In this document: positions 26,966 to 36,210 of the stretch, piece by piece
Position numbering within the stretch: position 1 is the first letter of the stretch
How the letters are laid out: each line of letters begins with the position of its first letter
Origin: Hydrogenophaga crassostreae
GTDB lineage: Bacteria > Pseudomonadota > Gammaproteobacteria > Burkholderiales > Burkholderiaceae_C
Assembly: GCF_001761385.1 (NCBI RefSeq)
Contig: NZ_CP017476.1
Span: 2,593,501-2,657,500 of the forward strand
Reading direction: 5' to 3'
DNA: 64,000 nucleotides
The notes under the pieces: model-generated
Seen by the model: only the letters and a program-made list of their open reading frames with translations
What the model was told of the DNA's origin: nothing
Databases searched by the model: none
Program-made: the position numbers and the translations under genes

Positions 26966-28162
26966 ATGCATATTGCCCTTTTCACTTCAGGATGGCCCGT
27001 TTCACACCATGCCAGCGGTGTCGTGACCTATGTGGATTGCCTGCGCACAGAGCTCCTCAGACAAGGACACAGGGTATCCATCTTCACCGCCTCACTGGGA
27101 GATGGGTGTGATGATCCAGACGTCCATCTGGTCCAACCCGGCGGGTCACAGAGGTTCGCCCAGATGTGGCGGAGCCTGCTCAACAGGAACCGATGGGACG
27201 TGACGCGATTCGGCGACTTGATTGGCCAGACCATCCACCGTGTACATCGTTCAAGCCCGATCGACGTGATCGAGATCGAGGAGTCATTTGGCTGGTTCCA
27301 GGACGTAGCCAGGCTCAATCCGGGCATACCGGTGGTGGTTAAACTGCATGGCCCCACGTTTCTGGTTGAACGCGGGGATCGCGCCAGTTTGCCGTTCGTA
27401 CGCGACAAGATCGGATACGAAGGGATGGCTCTTCGCACGGCAAAGGTGTTGGTCGCGCCATCGACCTGCACCCTCGAGGACACACTCGAGCACTACGCTC
27501 TTTCGCCCGTGCTGACCCAGCGACTGCCCAACCCTTTGATAACCGACGGACCGCTCGAACTCTGGTCGCCTGAAAAGTGCGACAAAGACACCGTGCTCTT
27601 CATCGGCCGGTTTGACAAAATCAAAGGTGCGGACACGGTTCTCAAGGTTTTCCGGCGGTTGCTCGACATTCGCCCGACCACGAAACTCGTCTTCGTTGGT
27701 CCCGACATCGGTATCCGTGATCCGGATGGCGCGGTGATTCAATTTGAAGCCTATAGCAACCGGCTGTTTTCACCGCAAGAAAAGGCGCACATCTCCTTCC
27801 TGGGCAAGTTGCCACCTTCCAGCCTTCAGGCTTTGAGAAGGCAAGCATTGCTCACGCTGATGACGTCGGTGTGGGAGAGCCAGTCTTATACCGTGCTGGA
27901 GGCGCTGCTTCAGGGCTGTCCTCTGGTTGCTGTCAATGCGGGGGGGGTGGGCGAGATCGTCGAGAACGGGGTGTCCGGTTGGCTGACAGGTCCCGACGAC
28001 GTGGAGGGATTGACCACACGGATTCTCCAGGTCATGGACGACCTTCCTGCCGCCCAGACCATGGGCCTGAAGGGCCGAGCGTATGTACTGGCCAATCATT
28101 CGCCGGAGACGGTCGTGCGCCAGAACCTCGAGGTTTACCGGCAAGCCATCGCACTGGCCTGA
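26966..28162 (+). CDS. Glycosyltransferase family 4
   Basis: 398 residues from ATG 26966 (MHIALFTSGWPVSHHASGVVTYVDCL). GT-B fold: N-terminal loop ASGVVTYV, and C-terminal nucleotide-sugar domain with DTVLFIGRFDKIKGADTVLKVF near residue 210 and ESQSYTVLEALLQGCPLVAVNAGGVGEIV (an EX7E-type motif) near 305. A retaining transferase adding one sugar to the lipid-linked repeat. The donor is not predictable by eye. Convergent with the polymerase gene downstream. Confidence 0.88.
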   Translation: MHIALFTSGWPVSHHASGVVTYVDCLRTELLRQGHRVSIFTASLGDGCDDPDVHLVQPGGSQRFAQMWRSLLNRNRWDVTRFGDLIGQTIHRVHRSSPIDVIEIEESFGWFQDVARLNPGIPVVVKLHGPTFLVERGDRASLPFVRDKIGYEGMALRTAKVLVAPSTCTLEDTLEHYALSPVLTQRLPNPLITDGPLELWSPEKCDKDTVLFIGRFDKIKGADTVLKVFRRLLDIRPTTKLVFVGPDIGIRDPDGAVIQFEAYSNRLFSPQEKAHISFLGKLPPSSLQALRRQALLTLMTSVWESQSYTVLEALLQGCPLVAVNAGGVGEIVENGVSGWLTGPDDVEGLTTRILQVMDDLPAAQTMGLKGRAYVLANHSPETVVRQNLEVYRQAIALA

Positions 28163-28237
28163 ACTCCCGCGACCCGAACAAAGGCTGTTTCATGCCGCCA
28201 TCGCTTACGCCAAACCGGAGACAAAGCTGTTTTGCCC

Positions 28238-28256
28238 GGGCGATTGAAGTTCGCCC
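28238..28256. terminator. Possible terminator hairpin in a convergent gap
   Basis: GGGCGA, a seven-base loop, then TCGCCC in the 102-base space between a convergent glycosyltransferase and the polymerase gene. On the minus strand it runs into GGGCAAAA rather than a T-run, so intrinsic termination would be weak. Confidence 0.3.
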
Positions 28257-28264
28257 AGCGCAAA

Positions 28265-29899
28265 TCATGTTTTCCGGCTTTGCTTGATGGAGCCGCCTTC
28301 CCGGTGGCTTCTGCGCCCCGGTTCGCGCCCTGTGTGCGCCTTTGAGGGCGGATTCGAGGGGGTTTCTAAGACAATTGGTTTGGCCCCTTGCTGGCGACGC
28401 CCACTCTCGTACAGCGCCAGCCCTTTGGTGCGCGAAAACGCCCACCAATAGCTGCTCAACAAGCCTGCCAGCATGTAGGTCATTGGATCAACGCCGGCGG
28501 TCGCAATAAAGAGCATGGTCCCCAACATCGCCGCCACCAGTGCGGCCCCGAGTCGGGCATGCTCCAGGTCCTTGCGCCGGAATGTTGACCAAACAGAAAA
28601 CCCGCGCTTGACCGCTACAAGCAGGAATGTGGAAAACAACGCCAGGCCCACAAGTCCGTTGAACAAGGCAACTGTCAGGTAACCATTCACCAGATCAATA
28701 ATGCCCTGCCCCTGGCGCAGTGACTCCATCTCATTGAGAACGAACGGGCTTCCAAACCATGGATTTTCCTCAATCAAACCAATAGACACTTCGAACAACT
28801 GTTTTCTATAATCAACGTTCTCGGTGTCTACAGTGCCAATAAATGGAAGCATGTTGACAATTTTGTCACCTAAAGGCGTTATCAGAACAATGCCCAGAAC
28901 AATTACCAATCCAGAGAGGGATTTGGCAGCAGACCCAATGCCTTTTGAACCCATCAAAATATAGACAACTGTCGCAAACATGGTCGCGATCCATGCCCCA
29001 CGGGCCATGCTGGCTGCCAAGCCCCCCAACAGAATCAGGGCGAAAAACCCCCGAGCCAGTTTGCTTTTCCAGCTGGACTGGATGAAAAGAAAAAAGGCCC
29101 AGGCAATGGCCAGCCAGATTCCCAGTGTAAGGGAGTGCTCTGCAGACGCTTGCGCACGCAGGTAATCACCCCGCATGAGAAAAGCAAAACCATTGGGGTT
29201 GCCCCAGCGCATTGAAATAGGAACGTACAGAAGCCAACCACGGGCAGTCTCGAAGATCGCCACAGCGGCCATCATCACTGCGGCAACTACCCACGCACCC
29301 AGACAATCACGGAACACCTCATAGCGTGGCTGTACTCGGCTCCATACCGCAAAAAGAAGACCGACATCAAGGACCGTCAAAAATGCACGCCGCAAGGTAT
29401 TTGTTACGGCTTCATAGGGAATTGGAAGAATGACCGTGAGAATGAGATAGCCAATCAACAACCAGTCTGCTATATCCAGTCGACGGGAAGGGCCAGGGAG
29501 TCGCCCCGGTTCGCTGAACCTCAATCTACGGGCCTTAAGTGCCGCAGGAAGTACGATTGCAAATGCCAGCAAACGCTGATTGTTGATCTCGAAGAGCTGG
29601 TTGATGACAATCGATGGCAGCGGTATCGTCACATTGGGGATTACATAAAAAAGGAGCACATAAAGCGCTATAGGATTCGAATCTCTGCGGCCACCCCAAT
29701 ACATCACAGGCAAGGCAGCGAAGGTGTAAATCCAGATATTGGGCGACAGCAAGCCAAGAACGGTCAGGAATACCCAGACGTTGCGGCGGCGCTCAAAATC
29801 CCCGGGTGCCGAGAGATGTGCAAAGAGGCGCTTTGAAAAAAACCAAATCGGAGTGGTCAGCGCCAGAATGACTATGAGCTCCTTAAGCCCCTGCATCAT
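28265..29899 (-). CDS. O-antigen ligase/polymerase family membrane protein (Wzy-like)
   Basis: 544 residues with about 11-12 hydrophobic segments and a polar C-terminal tail of about 55 residues rich in Arg, Gly and Ser. The Wzy_C/O-antigen ligase region is recognisable: ILLGGLAASMARGAWIATMFATVVY (about 270-300), followed by a large periplasmic loop containing ENPWFGSPFVLNEMESLRQGQGI. In a Wzx-dependent locus it most likely polymerises repeat units at the periplasmic face. Overall sequence is poorly conserved in this family, so the split between polymerase and ligase role is by context. Confidence 0.8.
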   Translation of the reverse strand: MMQGLKELIVILALTTPIWFFSKRLFAHLSAPGDFERRRNVWVFLTVLGLLSPNIWIYTFAALPVMYWGGRRDSNPIALYVLLFYVIPNVTIPLPSIVINQLFEINNQRLLAFAIVLPAALKARRLRFSEPGRLPGPSRRLDIADWLLIGYLILTVILPIPYEAVTNTLRRAFLTVLDVGLLFAVWSRVQPRYEVFRDCLGAWVVAAVMMAAVAIFETARGWLLYVPISMRWGNPNGFAFLMRGDYLRAQASAEHSLTLGIWLAIAWAFFLFIQSSWKSKLARGFFALILLGGLAASMARGAWIATMFATVVYILMGSKGIGSAAKSLSGLVIVLGIVLITPLGDKIVNMLPFIGTVDTENVDYRKQLFEVSIGLIEENPWFGSPFVLNEMESLRQGQGIIDLVNGYLTVALFNGLVGLALFSTFLLVAVKRGFSVWSTFRRKDLEHARLGAALVAAMLGTMLFIATAGVDPMTYMLAGLLSSYWWAFSRTKGLALYESGRRQQGAKPIVLETPSNPPSKAHTGREPGRRSHREGGSIKQSRKT

Positions 29900-29978
29900 A
29901 TTGACCCGAGCCCGTCACGAGCCGGGTATCGGAAACGCATTGAATGGGTGCAACGATCACGCATACAGGCCCGAAGTG

Positions 29979-30899
29979 CTATAGACCGAGTTTCCGCTTG
30001 ACCGCGAAAACGTACCGTTGGAGGGCGGGAGGCACCCATTGATGCAGATGCTGGTCCAGCCTCAGATTGAAGGCCTCTCTCTTTGCGGTTGCACCATCGT
30101 GAGGACGTGCGAAATAGATCGTTGAGTTTGATGGAACTTCCTTGTATATTTCTTTCGATGCCGTGTAGTAATACAAAGCAATCGATCGCCGAAAGACGCC
30201 TTCAGGGCATGTCAGTGGATCCGGATGCCCGTGATATGAATCTGCATCGGTATTGAAGATGACGCAGCGATTGAAAACGGGTGAGACCGATGCATGCATG
30301 TTTTTCATCTCCCGATCCCAGAGTTCCAGTTCGCCGCCATACTCCTTGGGCCAATGCTCATTGAGATAGATGATCACATTCATTCTGCGATTCAAATGCA
30401 GACGATCATTTATACGGAAATCAGCATGCACGCCGAGGTACCCACCTTTGCCTGTTTCGTGGTACCCACCTCCAACAAAATAGGGGTCAGGAATCAATCC
30501 CTGGATGGATGACAATCCTTCAAGAAATTCAACAAATGGTGCCGAATTAAAGAAATGAAACAACCTTCTTGCTGGTGCATCACAATCCTCGGGAAGCACT
30601 TGTCGTTTGTGCTGACCCGCATACCCCATTTCAAAAATGGTATCACTGGCGATGGGGTTGGTTGGAAAATTGTCCAACGCAAGCCTGATCACATCTTCAG
30701 GCAAGAAGTTGTCAATCACGATGTGGGGAAACGGCTCTGCAAAGCAATACTCCCCAGACAAGTTTTCCCCAATGCTTCTTGCTTCAGCACTGTTCAAATG
30801 AAACCCGTCGGCAGCATCGATGGGCAACAACGAAGGAGACATGGTGGACGCGCTTTCACGTCCATTTGAGGTGTCTTTCGTGCTGGCTGAAATATTCAT
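29979..30899 (-). CDS. Fe(II)/2-oxoglutarate-dependent dioxygenase, prolyl 4-hydroxylase-like
   Basis: 306 residues. The iron triad of the double-stranded beta helix is visible: HxD in GVHADFRIND (about residue 162) and the distal His in DSYHGHPDPL (about 222), with the 2-oxoglutarate-binding Arg in GVFRRSIALYYY. The segment LNRRMNVIIYLNEHW(X)3YGGELELWD is typical of this oxygenase group. It would hydroxylate a substrate using O2 and 2-oxoglutarate. Lying inside an exopolysaccharide operon, it may modify a sugar or an attached acyl/aminoacyl group; the substrate is unknown. Confidence 0.85.
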   Translation of the reverse strand: MNISASTKDTSNGRESASTMSPSLLPIDAADGFHLNSAEARSIGENLSGEYCFAEPFPHIVIDNFLPEDVIRLALDNFPTNPIASDTIFEMGYAGQHKRQVLPEDCDAPARRLFHFFNSAPFVEFLEGLSSIQGLIPDPYFVGGGYHETGKGGYLGVHADFRINDRLHLNRRMNVIIYLNEHWPKEYGGELELWDREMKNMHASVSPVFNRCVIFNTDADSYHGHPDPLTCPEGVFRRSIALYYYTASKEIYKEVPSNSTIYFARPHDGATAKREAFNLRLDQHLHQWVPPALQRYVFAVKRKLGL

Positions 30900-31240
30900 G
30901 GCTTTTCCTATTTCGTTGGATCATGGCTGGCACATTGATCAAAATACCGATCAACGACCTACAACTTGTTGGCAGAAACAATAAGGTAACACCCAAGCCT
31001 GTGACAGCAGACACCAAGCTGTACACACCATTTACGCCGTATCCGTCCCGCCCTGGCAACGCTCAGAAAGCGCTTGACTTGCGTCCATGCCGAACAAGCG
31101 CGATGCGATCCATCAGAGACATATGCGACGAGAAATGTGCGGCCGGGCATCGGCATGAAGTCGTCATGGCGACAGCTCTTGTGTGCCACTTCAACGCCTT
31201 GGAGCCCCCTGTAAAGGCAAACAGCATCGGTTATGACGCA
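30900..31240. other. Intergenic, no gene recognised
   Basis: 341 bases between the oxygenase start and the end of the kinase gene, all on the minus strand. Slightly AT-richer than its surroundings. No terminator with a T-run and no plausible small gene were found. It separates the export/kinase genes from the oxygenase and polymerase genes, so a separate promoter for the latter pair is likely here. Confidence 0.45.
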
Positions 31241-32083
31241 CTAGTAATAAGCGTTTTGCGTCGGCGCCTCGTCCTTGTTCAGCACCACGCCCAGCAAATC
31301 GGCCTTGGAAAGGCGGTTCATGGCCTCCTCAACCTCATTTTGCGTGGATACCCCACTGGCAACAACCATCAACACACAATCAATGCGCGGGAGCACGGTC
31401 ATCACGTCATCCGCTGCCAGAACGGGAGGCAGGTCAAAAATCACAATGCGGTCACTGTACCGCTCACGCAACTCGCTGATGAGGTTGCCAACCTTGTCAG
31501 AAGACAGCACCTCTGATGCGCCGAAAACAGGTGAGTTGGTTGGCAGGACAACCAGGCGCTCAACACCCGGATTGACCATGGCTTCAGCAATGCCCACTTG
31601 CCCGTCCAGATAGTCATTGAGTGATAAGGGTCGTTTCAACCCCAGATAGCGAGCAACGCTGGGACGGCGCAGGTCAAAATCCACCAGCAGCGCCGTTCGG
31701 TTGGTCTGCTGGGCAATGCTCATGGCCAGGTTGATGGCCACCACAGTCTTGCCGGATTCGACGCTCGGCGACGTGATGGCCAGCGTTCTCCAGCCGTTTT
31801 CATCCATTTTCTGCAACACCTGCGTGCGCAGCACATCAAATGCCCAACTGGATGGATGTGCCTTCTGGTGGGCGATTATTCTGTGGCGATCCAGGTGTTC
31901 AGGCTCCAGCGAGACGACTGCTGTTTGCACATACTGCAGGGAACCCAGGTCGCCAGACTCCGCTTTGCGCCCCGCAGTTGAGGGATCCGGGGCACGGCCT
32001 CCGCGCAGCAGGCGTGAATCAGATTTCTTCGAATCTGCTTCGCCATCCTTGGCCTTCTTGATTGCGAGCTTGATGCGTTCCAT
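31241..32083 (-). CDS. Tyrosine autokinase of exopolysaccharide export (BY-kinase, CpsD/XrtA-associated type)
   Basis: 280 residues from Met at 32081-32083; an upstream in-frame start would overlap the chain-length gene and lacks family similarity. Walker A TSPSVESGKTVVAINLAMS (about 116-134), Walker A' LLVDFDLRRPS (about 145), Walker B IVIFDLPPVLAADD (about 218). A short C-terminal tail ends in Tyr-Tyr, the autophosphorylation cluster. Cytosolic partner of the Wzz-like protein encoded just upstream (its end overlaps the neighbourhood by 14 bases of spacing); the phosphorylation cycle controls polymer length and export. Confidence 0.9.
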   Translation of the reverse strand: MERIKLAIKKAKDGEADSKKSDSRLLRGGRAPDPSTAGRKAESGDLGSLQYVQTAVVSLEPEHLDRHRIIAHQKAHPSSWAFDVLRTQVLQKMDENGWRTLAITSPSVESGKTVVAINLAMSIAQQTNRTALLVDFDLRRPSVARYLGLKRPLSLNDYLDGQVGIAEAMVNPGVERLVVLPTNSPVFGASEVLSSDKVGNLISELRERYSDRIVIFDLPPVLAADDVMTVLPRIDCVLMVVASGVSTQNEVEEAMNRLSKADLLGVVLNKDEAPTQNAYY

Positions 32084-32097
32084 GTGGCAAATTACCT

Positions 32098-33699
32098 TCA
32101 GCCCATCTGGGAGAACAGTGAGATCAGAAGGGTATGCAAAGGCACAACCATGGTATGAACCACCAAAAGACAAACAAGTACAAACCCTGCCATGAGTGCG
32201 ATCAACCGCATGCGCAGCGCCTGAGACGAGCGGAGTTCAGCGGCTGACGAGATGTACGGGATCACCACCATGGGCCGCTGACCGGTGAGTGCGGTCAACG
32301 AGTTGACGCCTCTCACCCTCGCAAAAATCAATTCAAGCAAGACCACCACGCCCGCCGCCGCCGCCAGTGCCACGAAAAAGCCGAGCGCAACGAGTTTCTT
32401 GCGATTTGGCTTGAACGGGTATTCAGGCAGCAAGGGCGGCTCGAGCAGCGTGAAACGCTCCCCTTGTTGTTCCCCCTCCAGGTTTTGCACGACCTGCGCC
32501 GACATCTGCTTGGCCCGAAGGTCTTCGTATTTCGCCCGAGCGGCATCGTGATCACGCTGAAGGGCGGCCAAGTCGCGCTCTACCTGCGGTGCCCGGGTCA
32601 CTTGAGACCGCTGCTGATTGATGGCGTTGCGAAGGCTCCTTTGTTGATCGGCCAACAGGTCGGCGCGCGCGCGCGCTGTGCTGCGTTGGGCCTCAAGGCG
32701 GGAAATAGCCAGTTTTTCCTGGGCGGCAATTGCATCACGCGCTGGACTGCGGACCGCGACTTCCGCCTTCAATGCACGCTCCAGCAGATCGATTTTTCGC
32801 CGCTGTGCCCGCACATCGGGATGGTCTTCTGTAGAGACGCCGCGCATACGCGCCAGCTCTGAACGAGCCTGTTCCAGGTCCTGCTCCGCAACGCTTGGAC
32901 CAGTGGCGTTCACTGTCCCCGGCAACAAGACACCCGCACGGGCTCCAGCCAGTTCTACCTCCAGGGTCTGCAACTGATCGAGCGCCAATCTGTGCTCCCG
33001 CTCAGCAGCCCGAAGATCCGCCTCAAGGGCCTGGATGTTGGCCAGGGCCACAGCCTGCCCTTCCGCCGAGACGGTGCCCTGTGTGCGCTTGTAGACAGCG
33101 ATGCGACGCTCCAGGTCCTCCAGCTGCGATTTGACGCGATCGGCTTCCTGGCTCAAAAAGTCGTTGGCTCTCGAAGCTTGTGCAACCCGCGTCCGAACGC
33201 TGCTTTCCAGGAACAACTGGATCAGCGCGTTGGTAACTTCCAGCGCTTTTTCGGGCTCTCCATGTTCAAAGGACACGCTGAATGCAAAGTTGTTGGCAGG
33301 TCGCTCCCAACTCGGCATATTGCCGATCTGCACGCTCACATCGATGCTCGCGCGCATCGCATTCACCACATCTGTGTCCTTCAATGCGACCCCGGATACA
33401 GGCTCAAACACCTGATGCTCTCCGGCAATACGCAGCAAGCTTTCCCGCGTCATGATTCGTTGGCGCAAAGCTTGTATCAGTTGCTCCGCATTTCCAGGGG
33501 AGCCAGAGCGCACCACGTCGTCCGGAATTGGCGGGCCTTCTACAAGCAAGGTCCCGGTCGCCTTGTAGGCCCGCGGCATCAGCAATGCCACAACCACAGA
33601 GGCGGTCAGGACCGCACCAAAGGTCAGGATGATTGCCAACGCCCGGCGCCTGACGATGGACAGGTAATCTTGGGGGCTAAGTTGGTAATCGGCCTGCAT
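32098..33699 (-). CDS. Polysaccharide chain-length determinant (Wzz/GumC-like, XrtA-associated type)
   Basis: 533 residues. N-terminal Wzz domain with a membrane helix (ALAIILTFGAVLTASVVVALLMP, about 19-41), a long periplasmic coiled coil about 150-400 (runs such as RANDFLSQEADRVKSQLEDLERRI and AQEKLAISRLEAQRSTARARADLL), then PEYPFKPNRKKLVALGFFVALAAAAGVVVLLELIF with the Pro-rich motif before the C-terminal membrane helix and a third hydrophobic segment near 505-525. No fused kinase domain; the kinase is the next gene. Sets chain length and links synthesis to the outer-membrane channel. Confidence 0.9.
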   Translation of the reverse strand: MQADYQLSPQDYLSIVRRRALAIILTFGAVLTASVVVALLMPRAYKATGTLLVEGPPIPDDVVRSGSPGNAEQLIQALRQRIMTRESLLRIAGEHQVFEPVSGVALKDTDVVNAMRASIDVSVQIGNMPSWERPANNFAFSVSFEHGEPEKALEVTNALIQLFLESSVRTRVAQASRANDFLSQEADRVKSQLEDLERRIAVYKRTQGTVSAEGQAVALANIQALEADLRAAEREHRLALDQLQTLEVELAGARAGVLLPGTVNATGPSVAEQDLEQARSELARMRGVSTEDHPDVRAQRRKIDLLERALKAEVAVRSPARDAIAAQEKLAISRLEAQRSTARARADLLADQQRSLRNAINQQRSQVTRAPQVERDLAALQRDHDAARAKYEDLRAKQMSAQVVQNLEGEQQGERFTLLEPPLLPEYPFKPNRKKLVALGFFVALAAAAGVVVLLELIFARVRGVNSLTALTGQRPMVVIPYISSAAELRSSQALRMRLIALMAGFVLVCLLVVHTMVVPLHTLLISLFSQMG

Positions 33700-33711
33700 G
33701 AAATTGTGGAA

Positions 33712-34818
33712 TTAGAAGTCTGGATGCGCGTACACGAAACCCACAGCAAAGGCATTCCCGCTGGCAGAAGGTGTGACTGAAGACTTGGCCCGCCTGTTTT
33801 CCAGGCCCATGGTAAAAGCCCAGAAGCGGGTCAGTTCCGATCGAACTCGCGCATACACGGTTACACCCACATCCCGATCGACCTCGAGAGAGCGGGCTTG
33901 GCTGTATCCGAGAGCAAGCGAAGTGTCGACCGTGAACGGATAGGTAAACGAAGCACCAAGGGTCTCGGAACGCGTATAGCCCCCCAGTGTGCCGCCCAGG
34001 CTCACATCGCGCACCCACTCAAGTGCGTATCCGACCCGCTCACCCGTGTACGCAAGGCGCAAAGCCCCCACCGGGTCTGTTTTGCCACGCGGGGTGCTGG
34101 TGTGAACAACGCCAGCTCGCGCATTCAGCGTGACATCCTCACGAAGATCTACTTCGTAGCCCAGCCCGACCTCGCCGCGCGAAACGCTCGTACCCCCTCC
34201 GCTCGGCTTCAAGCGCGCAACACTTGAGGTCAATGCATATCGGGAGCTGGGACCCGATTCGAAGCGGTATGCAACAGATCCGCGCGTTTCGCTGTAATCG
34301 ACAAGCAACGCCGTGTCGTAGCTCACGCGTGCATGTGACGCAGCCAGTTCAAGAAAGGACCGTGCGGTCAGGTTTCGGGTCCAGGTACCTCCTAGCGTCC
34401 CGGTGCGTTGCGTGCTGTCCCGGGTCACCCTGCCGAATTCAGCGAACTCGGTCTCCCGTGTGGAAGCCTCTTCCAAGGATGCCCGCAACCCGAAAACGTC
34501 GACCGGACTTGAGTTTTCCCAAAGCACGCGGACACTCGGCAGGGTTCGATTGGCACTCAGATCGGTGTTGCTCGATTTTTCGATCATGCCTCCAAGGGTC
34601 AACTCCGTTCGCGAGCTTCCCTGAATCGACTGGAGCGTGTATTGGGGATGGAGTCGATATAGCGTGACGCTTCCACTGCTTTCAGCGGAAAGTTCGGGGT
34701 TACTGACCCGCACAATTTCCATCGGCACAGTCAGCGTGTTTTGAGCCATCGCAGGCAACCATACAAATGGCTGCGAGGCCAGCACCAGGAGGGAAGCAAT
34801 TTTTGAGTTCATGATCAA
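33712..34818 (-). CDS. Outer-membrane beta-barrel protein of the exopolysaccharide locus
   Basis: 368 residues with a signal peptide (NSKIASLLVLASQPFVWLPAMAQ, cleavage after AMAQ). The mature part alternates polar and hydrophobic residues in many short strands (for example LELAASHARVSYDTALLVDYS and TLNARAGVVHTSTPR) and ends in an aromatic residue, as outer-membrane barrels do (AHPDF). It resembles the barrel proteins found beside XrtA-type polysaccharide export genes. It overlaps the export-protein gene by four bases, so the two are translationally coupled. Probable polymer exit channel or assembly partner; function inferred from place and fold. Confidence 0.75.
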   Translation of the reverse strand: MIMNSKIASLLVLASQPFVWLPAMAQNTLTVPMEIVRVSNPELSAESSGSVTLYRLHPQYTLQSIQGSSRTELTLGGMIEKSSNTDLSANRTLPSVRVLWENSSPVDVFGLRASLEEASTRETEFAEFGRVTRDSTQRTGTLGGTWTRNLTARSFLELAASHARVSYDTALLVDYSETRGSVAYRFESGPSSRYALTSSVARLKPSGGGTSVSRGEVGLGYEVDLREDVTLNARAGVVHTSTPRGKTDPVGALRLAYTGERVGYALEWVRDVSLGGTLGGYTRSETLGASFTYPFTVDTSLALGYSQARSLEVDRDVGVTVYARVRSELTRFWAFTMGLENRRAKSSVTPSASGNAFAVGFVYAHPDF

Positions 34819-35378
34819 GGCACCAAAATCGTGTCACCAGGCATCAGGACCACATTGGTTTCGAGTTGGCTGCCCTTGATCAAGTCGTCATACCTGACGG
34901 GCAGGATCCGGCTATTGCCTTCGGGCGACTTGCGCAACACGCGAATCGAATTGCCGTCAGCAAACCGGTCAAGCCCACCCACTTGGCTGAGCATCTGCAA
35001 AACAGTCGTCTCGGGTGAACTCAGCGTGACAGCCCCGGGATTGACAACTTTGCCCAACACATAGACCCGATTGCCATCGGTAGCCGTAATAGCCACCGTC
35101 ACAACCGGCACTGGAATGTATTTTTTAAGTTTTTCCGCCACACGGGCTTCGACCTCTGGCGTGCTCAGCCCTACCACCTCGACACGCCCGGCCAGCGGGA
35201 AGGTGATGCTGCCATCGGGCAGCACGCGCACTTCCATCCGCAAGGCCTCATCGCGCCAGACTGACACCATCAGGGCATCACCGTGCCGCAGTTTGTATGC
35301 TGACTCCGGTTGAGCGAACACAGCGCCGCTCACCGTCACCAAGAGAAATGTCATCACGAAACGTGCAAAAACAGGCAT
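34815..35378 (-). CDS. Polysaccharide export protein, Wza-like (XrtA/PEP-CTERM-associated type)
   Basis: 187 residues from Met at 35376-35378 (MPVFARFVMTFLLVTVSGAVFAQ, a signal peptide). Poly_export domain: YKLRHGDALMVSVWRDE, VRVLPDGSITFPLAGRV, then an SLBB domain with NRVYVLGKVVNPGAV and LQMLSQVGGLDRFAD. Short compared with Wza (about 380), matching the short export proteins of PEP-CTERM/XrtA loci. No lipobox cysteine is evident at the cleavage site, so it is probably not a lipoprotein. First gene of the minus-strand export operon. Confidence 0.9.
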   Translation of the reverse strand: MPVFARFVMTFLLVTVSGAVFAQPESAYKLRHGDALMVSVWRDEALRMEVRVLPDGSITFPLAGRVEVVGLSTPEVEARVAEKLKKYIPVPVVTVAITATDGNRVYVLGKVVNPGAVTLSSPETTVLQMLSQVGGLDRFADGNSIRVLRKSPEGNSRILPVRYDDLIKGSQLETNVVLMPGDTILVP

Positions 35379-35474
35379 GGTCAGTCTCCAAAAAAATTGA
35401 GTTGCTACGAAGGCACCGCAAAATCCCTGCATCAGGGCGCTGCTTTTCCTTCCAGGACATCGCCAAGTTTCAAA

Positions 35475-35496
35475 ATCTTACGAAGTTTATCTTACG
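35475..35496 (-). promoter_or_regulatory. Direct repeat upstream of the export operon
   Basis: On the minus strand CGTAAGAT occurs twice (35489-35496 and 35475-35482) with a 14-base period, about 100 bases before the Wza-like start codon, in the most AT-rich block of this gap. Likely a regulator site or part of the operon promoter. Confidence 0.4.
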
Positions 35497-35754
35497 CTAA
35501 ACACGCCTCCACCCCCCTCCACGTTCGGCCTGCGTGAGGCCTTCCTTCTGCGCAATAGACTGCATTGTGGGGCACTGCTCATCCGTTACGCGGTGAATTG
35601 TTGCCCCCCCATTTTCAGCCCCTTTCAAACTGGCCTTGTGCTGTTTCGAGCGAGTTGATGCGGCTTTCTCCCAACGCGAGCGCCCTGAGGCAGGCGGCCG
35701 AGCGAACCATGCGCGCGGTCATGGGTGCAGTCGCGCGACCCTAACCTTCGACCT

Positions 35755-36210
35755 CTGCGGCGCAATCCGCATCGTAAAGAACTCGTTTCGGCACCGCGTG
35801 TGAAATGACCCGATGAACCCGTGGTCTGTGGGTTTTTTCGATCGCATGCGGGCGAGCTTCACGCCGCGCGGTGGGCGTTGACGCGGTGACGTCGTCACAG
35901 TGATGGGCTTGGTCATCCTTGCTCCCCTCATCGAGCGCCCCCCCGTTCGCGCCGCTTGACAGCCTTCAAAGCCTTTTTCGAGCCACATCCTGCCGGATCC
36001 AGGATCTGCCTGTCCAGCGTCAGCCCGGCCTCGATGCGCTTGAGCCTGGCATTTTTCGTCCTCAAACGCCCGAATGGGGTGAGGCTGAGGTCCCCGAATC
36101 GCCGATCTCCCAACAGATGCCCACGACCGGCCCTCCGGATTTGGTCCAACACAGCACATCTGCGATTCCCTCCTTTGAAAATCTCGATCGCTTCGTTGCT
36201 TCTCCTTGCG
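35755..36210 (-). mobile_element. Decayed IS3-family insertion sequence remnant
   Basis: Read on the minus strand, three pieces line up with an IS3-type transposase pair. About 36210-36080 encodes ATKRSRFSKEGIADVL, matching the OrfA start (KSRF(S/T)EEQI). About 36075-35945, in another frame, encodes NARLKRIEAGLTLDRQIL and SKKALKAVKRRE, matching the end of OrfA and start of OrfB. About 35860-35755 encodes KKPTDHGFIGSFHTRCRNEF, matching the OrfB C-terminus (KPTDNAFIESFNGRFR). A frameshift lies between the first two pieces and most of OrfB, including the DDE core, is deleted. Terminal inverted repeats were not identified. Non-functional. Confidence 0.75.
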
